The translations under genes were made by a program, and so were the position numbers. This document shows positions 1-9,141 of a stretch of DNA of 64,000 nucleotides, in pieces (within the stretch, counting starts at the first letter, position 1; each line of letters begins with the position of its first letter). This stretch comes from Pseudomonas psychrophila HA-4 (GTDB taxonomy: Bacteria > Pseudomonadota > Gammaproteobacteria > Pseudomonadales > Pseudomonadaceae): the NCBI RefSeq assembly GCF_000282975.1, contig NZ_ALJC01000087.1, forward strand, positions 121,837 through 185,836, in the 5' to 3' direction. Below the pieces are notes generated by a model, which worked only from the letters and a program-made list of their open reading frames with translations, was not told where the DNA came from and made no database searches.

Positions 1-1
1 G

Positions 2-1297
2 CATATGCCGTTGTACGGCTGGACCCCGGTAACGGTGCCCGGTTGCCCATCGGCGTGGGCGGAGCTGTCGAAACGCTTCGGCAAGTTACCCTTTGCCGAT
101 CTGTTGCAACCGGCTATTAGCATGGCGCGGGACGGCTTTGCAGTGTCGCCTGTGGTTGCCCATCAGTGGCAGCAAACGCTTGAAGAATTCAGCCCACACC
201 GCGACTCGGTGCTTGATGCCTGGTTCGATACCTTTCTGATCGACGGGCGTGCGCCACGCGCGGGGGAAATATTCTGTAACCCAGCCCAAGCCCGCACGCT
301 GGAAGAGCTGGCTGCCACCGAGTGCGAAAGCCTGTATCGCGGCGACTTAGCTGAGCGCCTGGATGCCCATTCTCGTGCTAGCGCAGGCTACCTACGTGCC
401 AGTGATCTCAAGGATTACCGCGCGCAGTGGGTGGACCCGATTCATGTCAACTACCGCGGCGTAGACGTCTGGGAAATCCCGCCCAGCGGCCAGGGGATGG
501 TGGCACTGATGGCACTGAAAATCCTCGAAGGTTTCAGCTTCGATCACCGTGACAGTCAGCAGACCTGGCATCGTCAGCTTGAGGCGATGAAACTTGCCTA
601 CAGCGACGGTCTGCACTACATCACCGACCCTCAGCATATGCGTGTCGCAGTGGCGGACCTGCTGAGCGATGACTACAGCACCCGACGCCGTGACCAAATT
701 GGCGAACAGGCGCAGATGCCCACCCCTGGAGACCCCCACGCCAGCGGTACGGTGTACCTAGCCACGGCGGACGCCGAGGGCAATATGGTCTCGTTCATCC
801 AGAGCAACTATCACGGTTTTGGTTCTGGTGTGGTGCTCCCCGACAGCGGTATCGCCTTGCAGAATCGAGGGCAGGAATTCAGCCTCGACCCGAGTCACGC
901 CAACTGTCTGGTAGGCGGCAAAAAAACCTTTCACACCATCATCCCGGGTTTTCTGACTAAAGACGGCCACGCCCTTGGGCCGTTCGGCGTGATGGGTGGC
1001 TACATGCAGCCCCAGGGCCACGTGCAAATGGTGATGAACCTGGTGGATTTCGGCCTAAACCCGCAGGCGGCATTGGATGCGCCACGCTGGCAATGGCTGG
1101 GCGACATGAAAGTCGGCATCGAGCAGGGCGCATCCAGGGATCTGGCTAATGCCCTGGCACGGCGCGGTCATCAGGTTCAAATTGCCAGCGACCTCACCGA
1201 CTACGGACGCGGGCAGATCATCCTGCGCGACCCGGTCAGCGGGGTGCTGTGCGGAGGCACCGAGCCGCGGGCGGATTCCCATATTGCGGTGTGGTAA
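2..1297 (+). CDS. gamma-glutamyltransferase family protein, 3' part (5' end outside window)
   Basis: The frame is open from the first bases, so the true start lies upstream of the window. The visible 430 residues begin with the YGWTPVTVPG region common in the middle of GGT-family proteins. The Ntn-hydrolase nucleophile threonine is at about residue 249 counted from the first visible Met (motif SGTVYLATAD, followed by EGNMVSF). The small-subunit signature MGGYMQPQGH and the terminal NPQAALDAPRW block are present. Family members hydrolyse gamma-glutamyl compounds or transfer the glutamyl group and self-cleave at that threonine. The lack of the N-terminal part prevents a call on signal peptide or substrate. 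The C-terminus looks intact. Confidence 0.9.
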   Translation, partial: HMPLYGWTPVTVPGCPSAWAELSKRFGKLPFADLLQPAISMARDGFAVSPVVAHQWQQTLEEFSPHRDSVLDAWFDTFLIDGRAPRAGEIFCNPAQARTLEELAATECESLYRGDLAERLDAHSRASAGYLRASDLKDYRAQWVDPIHVNYRGVDVWEIPPSGQGMVALMALKILEGFSFDHRDSQQTWHRQLEAMKLAYSDGLHYITDPQHMRVAVADLLSDDYSTRRRDQIGEQAQMPTPGDPHASGTVYLATADAEGNMVSFIQSNYHGFGSGVVLPDSGIALQNRGQEFSLDPSHANCLVGGKKTFHTIIPGFLTKDGHALGPFGVMGGYMQPQGHVQMVMNLVDFGLNPQAALDAPRWQWLGDMKVGIEQGASRDLANALARRGHQVQIASDLTDYGRGQIILRDPVSGVLCGGTEPRADSHIAVW

Positions 1298-1378
1298 CCG
1301 TGAACCACTGATATGTAGCGTCATGTCAGTCAGTTAAGGGAACGCTGTTTTAAATACAGCGAGAAACTGGCTTGCCAG

Positions 1379-1407
1379 CGATGCGGTTTATTCGTTAAAC
1401 CGCATCG
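1379..1407. repeat. intergenic inverted repeat
   Basis: Arms of 12 bp (CGATGCGGTTTA and its complement) flank a 5-base spacer in the gap between the gamma-glutamyltransferase gene and the NACHT gene. A second GC-rich palindromic patch (GGGCATGGCCC) follows. It could form a strong hairpin ending the upstream transcript, although no T-run follows, or be a Pseudomonas intergenic repeat. The rest of the gap (1298-1524) shows no gene. Confidence 0.6.
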
Positions 1408-1524
1408 ACGGGCATGGCCCGCCGCTTGTGGCATTGCGTTTCGCGTTGTAATCGGCGTGCCCCGGCGAAGACATTTTGAGCAAAAAACGTTACAAAGCAG
1501 CACAACGTTCATTGGTCTCTTCCC

Positions 1525-4500
1525 GTGCAATCAAAAAATACCCCGCCGAACATCCGTAGAACTTTCAACGTCATCCCTGCTGACAGAACTGCTGAGTTAG
1601 AGCGGATGATGCTGAATGATCATATTGGTTTTGGAGGCGGGATTGATTGGCAAGAGCTTCTGACGTCCATGCGTGTGCTGATCATCTCAGAAGCTGGCGC
1701 CGGTAAGACCTACGAATGCCGAATGCAGCACAAGTTTCTGTGGGAAGAGGGCGAGCCGGCTTTCTTTATTGAGCTTTCAGAACTCGCAAAAAGCCCTCTC
1801 CATGATCTATTAACCGTGGATGAGGAAGAGCGTTTTGAGGCTTGGCGAGCAGCACGATCAGGCATTGCGACATTTTTTCTGGATTCCATCGATGAGCTTC
1901 AGCTCACTTTAGGGTCTTTCAGAACGGCCTTGAATAAGCTGAGTAAACCTCTGCGTGATCAGTTGAATCGGGCCCGTATTGTCATCACCACAAGGCCCGT
2001 ACCTGTTGATGAACACTTAATTCGAGCCAATTTTCCTTTAACGCCAATGCCTGAAGCGGTAGTTGAAGCCAGCGCAGAGGCTTTCGCGGACCTGGTCTTG
2101 GGGCAGGAGCAGCCAGACACGATCGAACCTGAAGATGAGGGTCCACCGGACTGGATTACGGTATCGCTCATGCCGTTATCGGATGACCTGATCAAGCAAA
2201 TGTCGATCACCCAACATATCGCTGACCCTGATGCGTTGTTGGATTCGATACGTCGCCAGAACGCACAAGATTTCGCACGGCGCCCGCAAGACCTCATTGA
2301 GTTATGTGCAGATTGGCGGGTTTCCAAAAAAATCCGTACCCACCGTGAACAGGTTCAGCAAAACATCCAGGTAAAGCTCAAACCTCGAACTGACCGGCAA
2401 GAGGCTGCTGAGCTTTCACCCGATCGTGCTCTTGAAGGCGCGAGCAGACTGGCCTTGGCGGCGCTGCTTACCCGAAAGCTGACTATTCGACATAGCCTGG
2501 AAGCGGATCTTGAGGCTGCATCGGGATCTGGGTCGGTTGCGCTCGACCCCGAGCAGGTCCTGCCAGACTGGGATCGCAAAGAGATACGTACCCTTTTGGA
2601 ACGCTCTCTTTTCGGGTTTGCCAGCTACGGACGCGTCAGGTTTCACCATCGCTCAGTGACGGAATATCTGGCGGCGCAGAGACTTGAGAATCGCATTACA
2701 CATGGGATGACGATGAAGGCCGTAAAGCGGCTGCTTTTGGCTGAGACCCCGGAAGGGGTCAAGGTCATCAAGCCATCGATGCGTCCGCTAGCAGGTTGGT
2801 TGGCAGCGTCGCAGGAGAGTCTTTTCCAAGAGGTCCGAAACCGAGAGCCTGAGGTATTACTGACGTACGGGGACCCAGGGTCGTTGACCTTGTCGCAACG
2901 GGTAGACGCTCTTCGCGCATACGTTGAAAAATATGGTTCCGGTGGCAAGCGCGGTATGAGTATTCCCTCAATACAAACCTATCGTTTTGCAAGCCGCGAT
3001 CTGGAAGACGAAGTAGTACGCGCTTGGGCGACAGGTATTGAAAACACCGAAGTTCGTCAGTTGCTGATTGAAATGATCTGCGCAGGCAATATGAGCGGTT
3101 GCGCTGATCTCGCCAACTTTGCGGCCTTTAATGAGAGTGCCCCGGACAACGAACGTTTTGAGGCGATAGAAACGCTGATTCATTTCAGTGATTCAAGGCT
3201 GGAAACATTGGTTCAATCGCTTATAACCCAGCCAGAGCGCTGGGGTTCTAACCTATGTCAGAGGGTTGCCACTTTACTCTTTCCTGCTCATATCGCACCG
3301 GTTGAGCTGTGCTACTTGCTTGACAGAATCGGAGTGCCCCAAAGCCCCGATATCATGCAGAGAAGAGTATTCGTCAATGCTTTAAAGAATGCCGAGGTAG
3401 GGGATGAATACCTTCAATCGTTACTGGAGGTTCTTCTAGCCGCCATCGAAGGTACTGTGTGCTGGTCGGTTGAACGGACATGTTATACGAGCACGCGACC
3501 TGATCTCGTCATACTTCTAAGTATCGTCTGCAGACGTCTCTTAAGCGCTGCTGATGCCTCTTATAACGTCATCCGTGCCACAGTTCTGAGCGTGCGGATT
3601 GAAACCAGGCTTCAGGCTGAGGGTAATTCGAAGAATGAGCTTAAAGCGATATTAACTAAAGCGTCTTCAGAATTAAGGGCTGAGATTTTTTGGGCTGACT
3701 ATTCGTTTTGCCAGCGTCTGAATCCAAAGAGCGACCCAGTGGCGCGGTTTGTCGATGCCCATCATTTTGGAGCGTTTAACCTCGATGTGGATGTCGATAG
3801 AGACTGGATCCATGCCGCGTTGGCAGACACACATCGTCCGCTGTTTGAGCGCCAAATAATGCTTGCAGCTTCATTGGGCGTTCTTTGTCGAGGTGATGAG
3901 GATGTGAGTGCAATCGTAGCGAACCTCAAGCCCTTTATCGAAGATAACCCCGTGCTGGACGCATGCTTGATGGATACAAAACGCCCGGTTGTACAAGACC
4001 CGCGAGCGGACCAGATCAAACACGAAAACGCGCAACAAGAGCGCCAGAGGCAACGCCGTATTGAAAGAGAGCACCGGAGGCTGGTGACAATCTGGCATCT
4101 TTTAAAAGAGTCTTCGGAGACTATTTTTAGCCCGAAAAGAGAATATCGGCTCCTCTATTTTCTTTGGACGGTCATGCGTGATCGTGTCAGAGGGGGCGCA
4201 GCATCTGGTTGGAACCGGGACTTTCTGGAGAGCAACTTCGGCCGCGCTGTGACCGACCGGATCCGCCATGCAATGGTGCGAGTTTGGCGTGATGCCAGAC
4301 CGACGCTTCCGGTGGACATGCCAAAAGATAAACGCAATAGGGTGCAAAAAGATTGGCTGCTCGGAGCTGCATCGGTTGCTGCCGATGCAGAAACAACGGG
4401 CTGGGCAAAGCATTTAACTCAACACGATGCTGCGACGGCGGCTCATTACATATTGATGGAACTCAATGGCATTCCAGAGTGGATAAACGCGCTTGCCAAA

Positions 4501-5865
4501 GCCCATCCTGACGCTATTAAAGACGTGCTGTCCAAAGAACTATCATGGGAACTTCGTGACTTTGGTCCCACTAACGTTTCAGGCCTGCTGGACACTATAT
4601 GTTTTGGCGCGCCGCAGATTGCTGCTGTACTCCTACCCTCTATTAAAACGTGGCTGGTTGAGCATTTGGACCGCCCGCAAGACCCACAATATGAGCAATT
4701 TGCGATAGGCCGCCTCAAACGGGCTGTAGAGGTCATCATCTCCAGTGATGAGCCCGAAAACATAGCGTTTATTCGAACAATAGCGATTGAGCAGTTGCAA
4801 CGAAAAGTCCCCTTGAAACTTCAGTGTCTGTGGGTTTGTGTTCTTTTCGATATAGACCCGCACGCTGCAACCCATGAAATGGAGCAGGCTCTTTCTACAA
4901 TGACGTCTAACGCGGCGGCAGTAGAGTTATTCGCTTCTATCTTGGGTACTCGCTGGGCCGATTTTGTCGGTGAGTCCGCGCCAAGAAACTTTACGGCTGA
5001 TCAATATTTACGTTTGGTCCGTCTTGCCTATCAACATATTTCCCCGTGTGATGATCTTCATCAGACGGGGGTTTATCAGGCCAACTCCCGAGCTGATGCG
5101 CAGACTGTGCGTAACCGCCTGCTGGACGGGTTGTTGTCTTGTGCTGGCCCAGACGCGTGGGCGGCTAAACTCACGCTCGCGGCAGATCCTTTAGTGATTC
5201 ATATGCAGGACCGTCTCAAACGTCAGGCCATAGAAAAAGCGGCTCAAGAGGTAGATCAGTCCGTCTTTACCGAAGTGCAATTAACCGTTATTGACAGATG
5301 TGGAGAGGCGCCACCTGTCACGCGTGATGAAATGTTTGCGCTCATGGTCGATCGACTGGACGACTTCGATGATGTGCTGGTGCAAGACACATCACCTCGT
5401 GCAGTTCTGGCCCTAATAAGTGAAGAGCGAGTGATGCGTCAGTGGATTGCTTCACAACTTAAAACATCCGCCAACAGGCTATACACCGTCGATCAAGAAG
5501 CCGTAACAGCTGATGAAAAAGAAACGGATATACGTTTACGGGCACTATCGGGTCAGGAAGCGATAATCGAGCTAAAGGTCGGTGAGAAAGATTGGTCAGG
5601 CAAGGTTCTTAGGGACACACTTCGCAAGCAATTGGTCGCCAAATACATGGCGGCAGAATGCTGTAAGTCAGGCTGCCTGATGGTGACCGTTGCCTCAAAT
5701 CGACAATGGGAGCACCCCGACAGTGGCGTCAAGATTGATGTTGATGGCCTGCTAGCAATGCTTGAAGCCGAGGCGCAAGTGATTATGGCGGAGATGGGAG
5801 GGGCGGTTCTTCTCTACGTGAAAATACTGGATCTGCGCCCAAGATTGGCAAAGGAGAGTGCTTAA
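1525..5865 (+). CDS. NACHT-type STAND NTPase with C-terminal PD-(D/E)xK nuclease-like domain (putative defence protein)
   Basis: This 1446-residue protein has an N-terminal NTPase: Walker A SEAGAGKT at residues 55-62, Walker B FLDSIDEL with D120, D123 and E124, and an ITTRP sensor at 154-158. A long helical region with no recognisable catalytic motif (about 400-1300) probably forms a repeat-rich sensor. The last 120 residues carry D1335, E1349-x-K1351 and Q1369 in the order and spacing of a PD-(D/E)xK nuclease. NACHT and other STAND NTPases fused to nucleases are known anti-phage sensors in bacteria; activity here is inferred. The gene stands alone between a GGT gene and an AraC regulator, looks more A+T-rich than its neighbours, and has no integrase beside it. 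The GTG at 1525 has a poor ribosome site. ATGs near 1606 are alternatives, but they would remove a conserved-looking lead-in to the Walker A motif. A 7-bp hairpin (5870-5876/5889-5895) follows the stop. Confidence 0.8.
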   Translation: MQSKNTPPNIRRTFNVIPADRTAELERMMLNDHIGFGGGIDWQELLTSMRVLIISEAGAGKTYECRMQHKFLWEEGEPAFFIELSELAKSPLHDLLTVDEEERFEAWRAARSGIATFFLDSIDELQLTLGSFRTALNKLSKPLRDQLNRARIVITTRPVPVDEHLIRANFPLTPMPEAVVEASAEAFADLVLGQEQPDTIEPEDEGPPDWITVSLMPLSDDLIKQMSITQHIADPDALLDSIRRQNAQDFARRPQDLIELCADWRVSKKIRTHREQVQQNIQVKLKPRTDRQEAAELSPDRALEGASRLALAALLTRKLTIRHSLEADLEAASGSGSVALDPEQVLPDWDRKEIRTLLERSLFGFASYGRVRFHHRSVTEYLAAQRLENRITHGMTMKAVKRLLLAETPEGVKVIKPSMRPLAGWLAASQESLFQEVRNREPEVLLTYGDPGSLTLSQRVDALRAYVEKYGSGGKRGMSIPSIQTYRFASRDLEDEVVRAWATGIENTEVRQLLIEMICAGNMSGCADLANFAAFNESAPDNERFEAIETLIHFSDSRLETLVQSLITQPERWGSNLCQRVATLLFPAHIAPVELCYLLDRIGVPQSPDIMQRRVFVNALKNAEVGDEYLQSLLEVLLAAIEGTVCWSVERTCYTSTRPDLVILLSIVCRRLLSAADASYNVIRATVLSVRIETRLQAEGNSKNELKAILTKASSELRAEIFWADYSFCQRLNPKSDPVARFVDAHHFGAFNLDVDVDRDWIHAALADTHRPLFERQIMLAASLGVLCRGDEDVSAIVANLKPFIEDNPVLDACLMDTKRPVVQDPRADQIKHENAQQERQRQRRIEREHRRLVTIWHLLKESSETIFSPKREYRLLYFLWTVMRDRVRGGAASGWNRDFLESNFGRAVTDRIRHAMVRVWRDARPTLPVDMPKDKRNRVQKDWLLGAASVAADAETTGWAKHLTQHDAATAAHYILMELNGIPEWINALAKAHPDAIKDVLSKELSWELRDFGPTNVSGLLDTICFGAPQIAAVLLPSIKTWLVEHLDRPQDPQYEQFAIGRLKRAVEVIISSDEPENIAFIRTIAIEQLQRKVPLKLQCLWVCVLFDIDPHAATHEMEQALSTMTSNAAAVELFASILGTRWADFVGESAPRNFTADQYLRLVRLAYQHISPCDDLHQTGVYQANSRADAQTVRNRLLDGLLSCAGPDAWAAKLTLAADPLVIHMQDRLKRQAIEKAAQEVDQSVFTEVQLTVIDRCGEAPPVTRDEMFALMVDRLDDFDDVLVQDTSPRAVLALISEERVMRQWIASQLKTSANRLYTVDQEAVTADEKETDIRLRALSGQEAIIELKVGEKDWSGKVLRDTLRKQLVAKYMAAECCKSGCLMVTVASNRQWEHPDSGVKIDVDGLLAMLEAEAQVIMAEMGGAVLLYVKILDLRPRLAKESA

Positions 5866-6011
5866 TGAGGTTCTTCGGTCACGTTGCTGAAGAACGGCCA
5901 TTATGTGTAGGCGTCTCAGACGTGATCTGACCGTCACGCCCACAGACCTGTAAGCGTCTTCTACCTCCATGTATGCAGGTCGGTTTGTCGGGCGCAAGAT
6001 CCCCCATGTGT

Positions 6012-6977
6012 TCAACGACGTTTGCCAAAGACCGACTTCGGCGACTTGCCAAAAAAACGGGTAAAGGCAGCGCTGAAGTTGTTGGGGAATGTGTAGCCCA
6101 CTTGATAGGCCGCCTGGGCCACCTGGCAACCACTTTCCAGCAGGGTGTAAGCCTTGCGCATGCGCAGTTCATGCAGCATGCGGTGCGGGGTGGACTGGAA
6201 GCGATGGCGCATGCCTTCCTTAAGTTTGAACTCGTTGAGCCCCACGGCAGCGCACAGATAGGGGATGGTCAGTGGCTGGTCCATGTGTTCGACCATGATG
6301 TCTCTGGCGCGGTCGAGCTTTTCGATGTCGACGGCACTGATTTGCAGGCTTTTTTCGCGGGCTGGCGGACTTAGCAGCTTCAACTGTTCGGACAACACGG
6401 TGAGGGTATGAATGTGCATGTCCAGCTTGGTGGTCGCGCCCTGATTAAGGTAGCGGGTCAGAGCGGTGACGTGGCTGGCACTGGCTGCCGACGTTTTCTT
6501 AAAGGCCAGTTGGCGAACGTTTCCGTTACCCAGCAATTGATCGGTGCGTTGCTCGCCAATGTAGGTGTTGAGCAGGCTTTCGCCGATCAGCAAACGCAGT
6601 TGAGAGACCGTCGCCCCAGCCTCGTAATAGCGTTCCCCTTGGCTCTGTTGAAACGCGGTGATGGTGGTATAGCCCGAGCGAAACGCAACTGCCGAGCCGT
6701 CAACCCCTTTGTAGCCGGAGTCACCCTGCATGCCAAACGTGATGACCAGCATTGGGCGATTGTGCGGGTTGGCAGTTTCTTCGATCAGGTTGCGGGTGGC
6801 GTGGTAGCGCGAACGTAACAGCACCAGGTCGTTGTCCAGCGTCAGGCGTTCGGAATAGCACTCCCCCAATTCTTCAGGTAGTTGCTGGCGCATCCAGCCG
6901 CATTCATCGTGACTGACCCGCCGCGAATGCGTTGTTGCCAGTCGATAAGATTGAGAAATCTTCTGTAAGGCCGCCAT
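6012..6977 (-). CDS. AraC-family regulator, PchR-like (siderophore-responsive)
   Basis: The C-terminal 100 residues form the double helix-turn-helix of AraC regulators (LNEFKLKEGMRHRFQSTPHR, then AAYQVGYTFPNNFSAAFTRFFGKSP). The SPKSVFGKRR end and the N-terminal layout resemble PchR/YbtA regulators, which bind a ferric siderophore and activate the matching receptor gene. Start: the open frame reaches 7004, but a strong GGGAGGG site precedes the ATG at 6977, giving 321 residues. It is divergent from the TonB receptor gene across a 145-base gap with a Fur-box-like site. Its likely role is to activate the receptor, methyltransferase and permease genes when the cognate ferric chelate is present. 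Confidence 0.85.
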   Translation of the reverse strand: MAALQKISQSYRLATTHSRRVSHDECGWMRQQLPEELGECYSERLTLDNDLVLLRSRYHATRNLIEETANPHNRPMLVITFGMQGDSGYKGVDGSAVAFRSGYTTITAFQQSQGERYYEAGATVSQLRLLIGESLLNTYIGEQRTDQLLGNGNVRQLAFKKTSAASASHVTALTRYLNQGATTKLDMHIHTLTVLSEQLKLLSPPAREKSLQISAVDIEKLDRARDIMVEHMDQPLTIPYLCAAVGLNEFKLKEGMRHRFQSTPHRMLHELRMRKAYTLLESGCQVAQAAYQVGYTFPNNFSAAFTRFFGKSPKSVFGKRR

Positions 6978-7047
6978 GTTTATTGCCCTCCCTTGATTTA
7001 GCACCCGCGCGCATACGTATTAATCCGTAATGAATACGTTGCCACAT

Positions 7048-7066
7048 GATAAATATTCGCATTAGC
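7048..7066 (+). promoter_or_regulatory. putative Fur box
   Basis: The 19 bases beginning GATAAATATTCGCATTAGC match 13 of 19 positions of the Fur consensus (GATAATGATAATCATTATC). They lie between the PchR-like regulator and the TonB receptor, about 60 bases before the receptor start. Two ATACGT copies (7013-7018 and 7034-7039, 21 bases apart) just upstream could be contacts for the AraC protein. Iron repression is inferred. Confidence 0.5.
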
Positions 7067-7122
7067 TAATAGCATGTTTCCCACGTCACAGCCATCGCCA
7101 GCACCCGGCCATGGAGTGATTA

Positions 7123-9129
7123 ATGATGGGGAGCATGATGAACAGCTATGTCTTTAAAGCCAGCGCCTACACGCTAGTGGTCGGCGGCTGGTTGGGAAGC
7201 GCGGTGACGCTCGCCGCGCAGACTGAATTGCAACCGGTCATGGTCACGGCGAACAAGATCGAGCAGGAACAAGAGCAAGTCCCGGCAAGCCTGTCAGTGA
7301 TCAGCGGTGAGGACCTGCGTAAGGGAGCGATTGATGATTTGGCGCGCTTGGCTCAGGTCACGCCGGGGTTCACTTTCCAGCCGTTTGGCCAGTCGGGGAC
7401 CAACTTGCCGGTGGTGCGTGGCCTGACATCCAGTCCTACGGCGTTCTCGTCGTCGATGTTGATGCTGGTGGACGGCGTACCCACCCTGATGGCTCAAGGG
7501 TTCGACCATAACTTGTTGGGCGTGGAGCGCGTAGAGGTGCTGCGCGGGCCGCAGTCGACCCTTTACGGGCGTAACGCCGAAGCCGGGGTGTTGAGCATTC
7601 ATACCCGCCAGCCTAGTCTTCAACCCTATGCACGCATTGAAGCCGGCGTTGGCAGTCGTGACCAGCGCACCCTGAGCGCAGATGCGAGCACTGCGCTGAT
7701 TCCCGATACCTTGTACGCCGGCGTCTCGGGTCAGTGGCTTGAGCAGGATGGCTTTATCGATAACCGCTACCTGGGCGGCAAAGCCGATGACCGCGAACGC
7801 CACAGCGCCCGAATGGTGCTGCGTTGGACCCCAAGCCTGGCTAGCGAAATCAACCTGCGCTACAGCCGTCAGGATTATCGAGATGGCGCCTCGCTCTGGG
7901 GTGCACTCACTGAGCGCCACCGTGACGTCCGTTCGGGCACGCCCAGCTGGAACCATTCCAGTGGCCGAAGCCTGTCTCTGGATGTGCTGCACGAGTTTGA
8001 TTCAGGGCTCAAGCTGCGTTCCATCACTGCGCGCAACGACTTCTATGACCGGCTCCAGCAGGACACCGATTTCATGCCGGCCGATCTGTTCCACCTGCGG
8101 CGCAATTACCACATGAATACCCTGTCCCAAGAGTTTCGCCTAGAAGGGCAGTGGGGGGATAACCAATGGCTGCTCGGTGCCTATGCTGACCGCGATGACC
8201 ACGACCTCTCATACCAACAAAAACTGCCTGCTCGGCTGACTCAAACCGATGTCACGGTGGGTGGCAATACCACGGCGTTGTTTGGGCAGTGGCTGGCACC
8301 GCTGACGGACCGCTGGACCTTGACTCTGGGCGCACGCGTCGAGCAGGACAAGGTGCATATCGATCCAGCCATCGGCAGCAGCCAGAGCGATAAATGGCAA
8401 CGCTTCACCCCCAAGCTGGCGCTGCAATACGAATGGCAGCCTGACGCTTATCTCTATGGCAGCTATGCCGAAGGCTTCCGCGCTGGTGGTTTTAATGCGT
8501 TCGCCAGTGGCGCCGATTATCCCGGTTACGATCCCGAGAAGGTCAAGACTTACGAGGTCGGTGCAAAGGGCTGGCTCGACGACAAGCGTTTGCGTTATTC
8601 GGCAGCGCTGTACTGGATGGACATCAGCGACATGCAGGTGCAGCAGATCATCCAGCCCGGCTTGGTCTACATCACGAACGCCGCATCGGCCCGTTCTACC
8701 GGGCTCGATGTAGAAGCTGAATACCTGTTCGATGAGAGCTGGCGGGTGGTCAGCTCAGTTGGCTTGAACCGCACCCGTTTCGAGCGCTTCAGCGAAGGTA
8801 GCAATGACTACAAAGGCAATCGCAACCCCTTCGTCCCAGACGTCACTGCTCACCTCAGCCTGCGTTACGACGCGCCTGCGGGTTGGTACGCCCAGGGTGG
8901 TGTCAGCGCCATCGGCAAAACCTATTTGGACTCAGCCAACCAGTACAGCCGGGGAGGCTATGGCCTGATTGACCTGAATGCTGGTTACGACTTCAGCCAT
9001 TACGGCATTTCTGCCTACGTGAAAAACGCGGCTGACAAACGCTACGACGCGGTCGGCTATCTCAGCGGCACCGCGAGGGTTTATAGCCCGCCGCGCGAAA
9101 TCGGCCTGCGACTCAGCTACGAAATGTGA
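7123..9129 (+). CDS. TonB-dependent outer-membrane receptor (iron/siderophore type)
   Basis: The 668-residue protein has an N-terminal signal sequence ending near LAAQ, a TonB-box-like stretch (PVMVTANK), a plug domain with VERVEVLRGPQSTLYGRNAEAG, and a beta-barrel ending in a short terminal strand (LRLSYEM). There is no extra N-terminal signalling domain, so control is expected through the divergent AraC regulator rather than an anti-sigma factor. It shows the compact plug-and-barrel form of FyuA/FptA-like receptors. A GGAGTG site precedes the chosen ATG; further Met codons follow within 20 residues. The methyltransferase and permease genes follow in the same direction with almost no gap, so one operon is likely. 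The substrate cannot be read from the sequence. Confidence 0.9.
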   Translation: MMGSMMNSYVFKASAYTLVVGGWLGSAVTLAAQTELQPVMVTANKIEQEQEQVPASLSVISGEDLRKGAIDDLARLAQVTPGFTFQPFGQSGTNLPVVRGLTSSPTAFSSSMLMLVDGVPTLMAQGFDHNLLGVERVEVLRGPQSTLYGRNAEAGVLSIHTRQPSLQPYARIEAGVGSRDQRTLSADASTALIPDTLYAGVSGQWLEQDGFIDNRYLGGKADDRERHSARMVLRWTPSLASEINLRYSRQDYRDGASLWGALTERHRDVRSGTPSWNHSSGRSLSLDVLHEFDSGLKLRSITARNDFYDRLQQDTDFMPADLFHLRRNYHMNTLSQEFRLEGQWGDNQWLLGAYADRDDHDLSYQQKLPARLTQTDVTVGGNTTALFGQWLAPLTDRWTLTLGARVEQDKVHIDPAIGSSQSDKWQRFTPKLALQYEWQPDAYLYGSYAEGFRAGGFNAFASGADYPGYDPEKVKTYEVGAKGWLDDKRLRYSAALYWMDISDMQVQQIIQPGLVYITNAASARSTGLDVEAEYLFDESWRVVSSVGLNRTRFERFSEGSNDYKGNRNPFVPDVTAHLSLRYDAPAGWYAQGGVSAIGKTYLDSANQYSRGGYGLIDLNAGYDFSHYGISAYVKNAADKRYDAVGYLSGTARVYSPPREIGLRLSYEM

Positions 9130-9141
9130 GGGATGAACACC

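Noticed and set aside
1525..5865. The NACHT gene as part of a larger prophage or genomic island
   Set aside because: No integrase, tRNA, phage gene or flanking direct repeat is visible; only one gene differs in character from its neighbours.
6012..7004. Longer AraC start at 7004
   Set aside because: No ribosome site there, while GGGAGGG lies just before the ATG at 6977.
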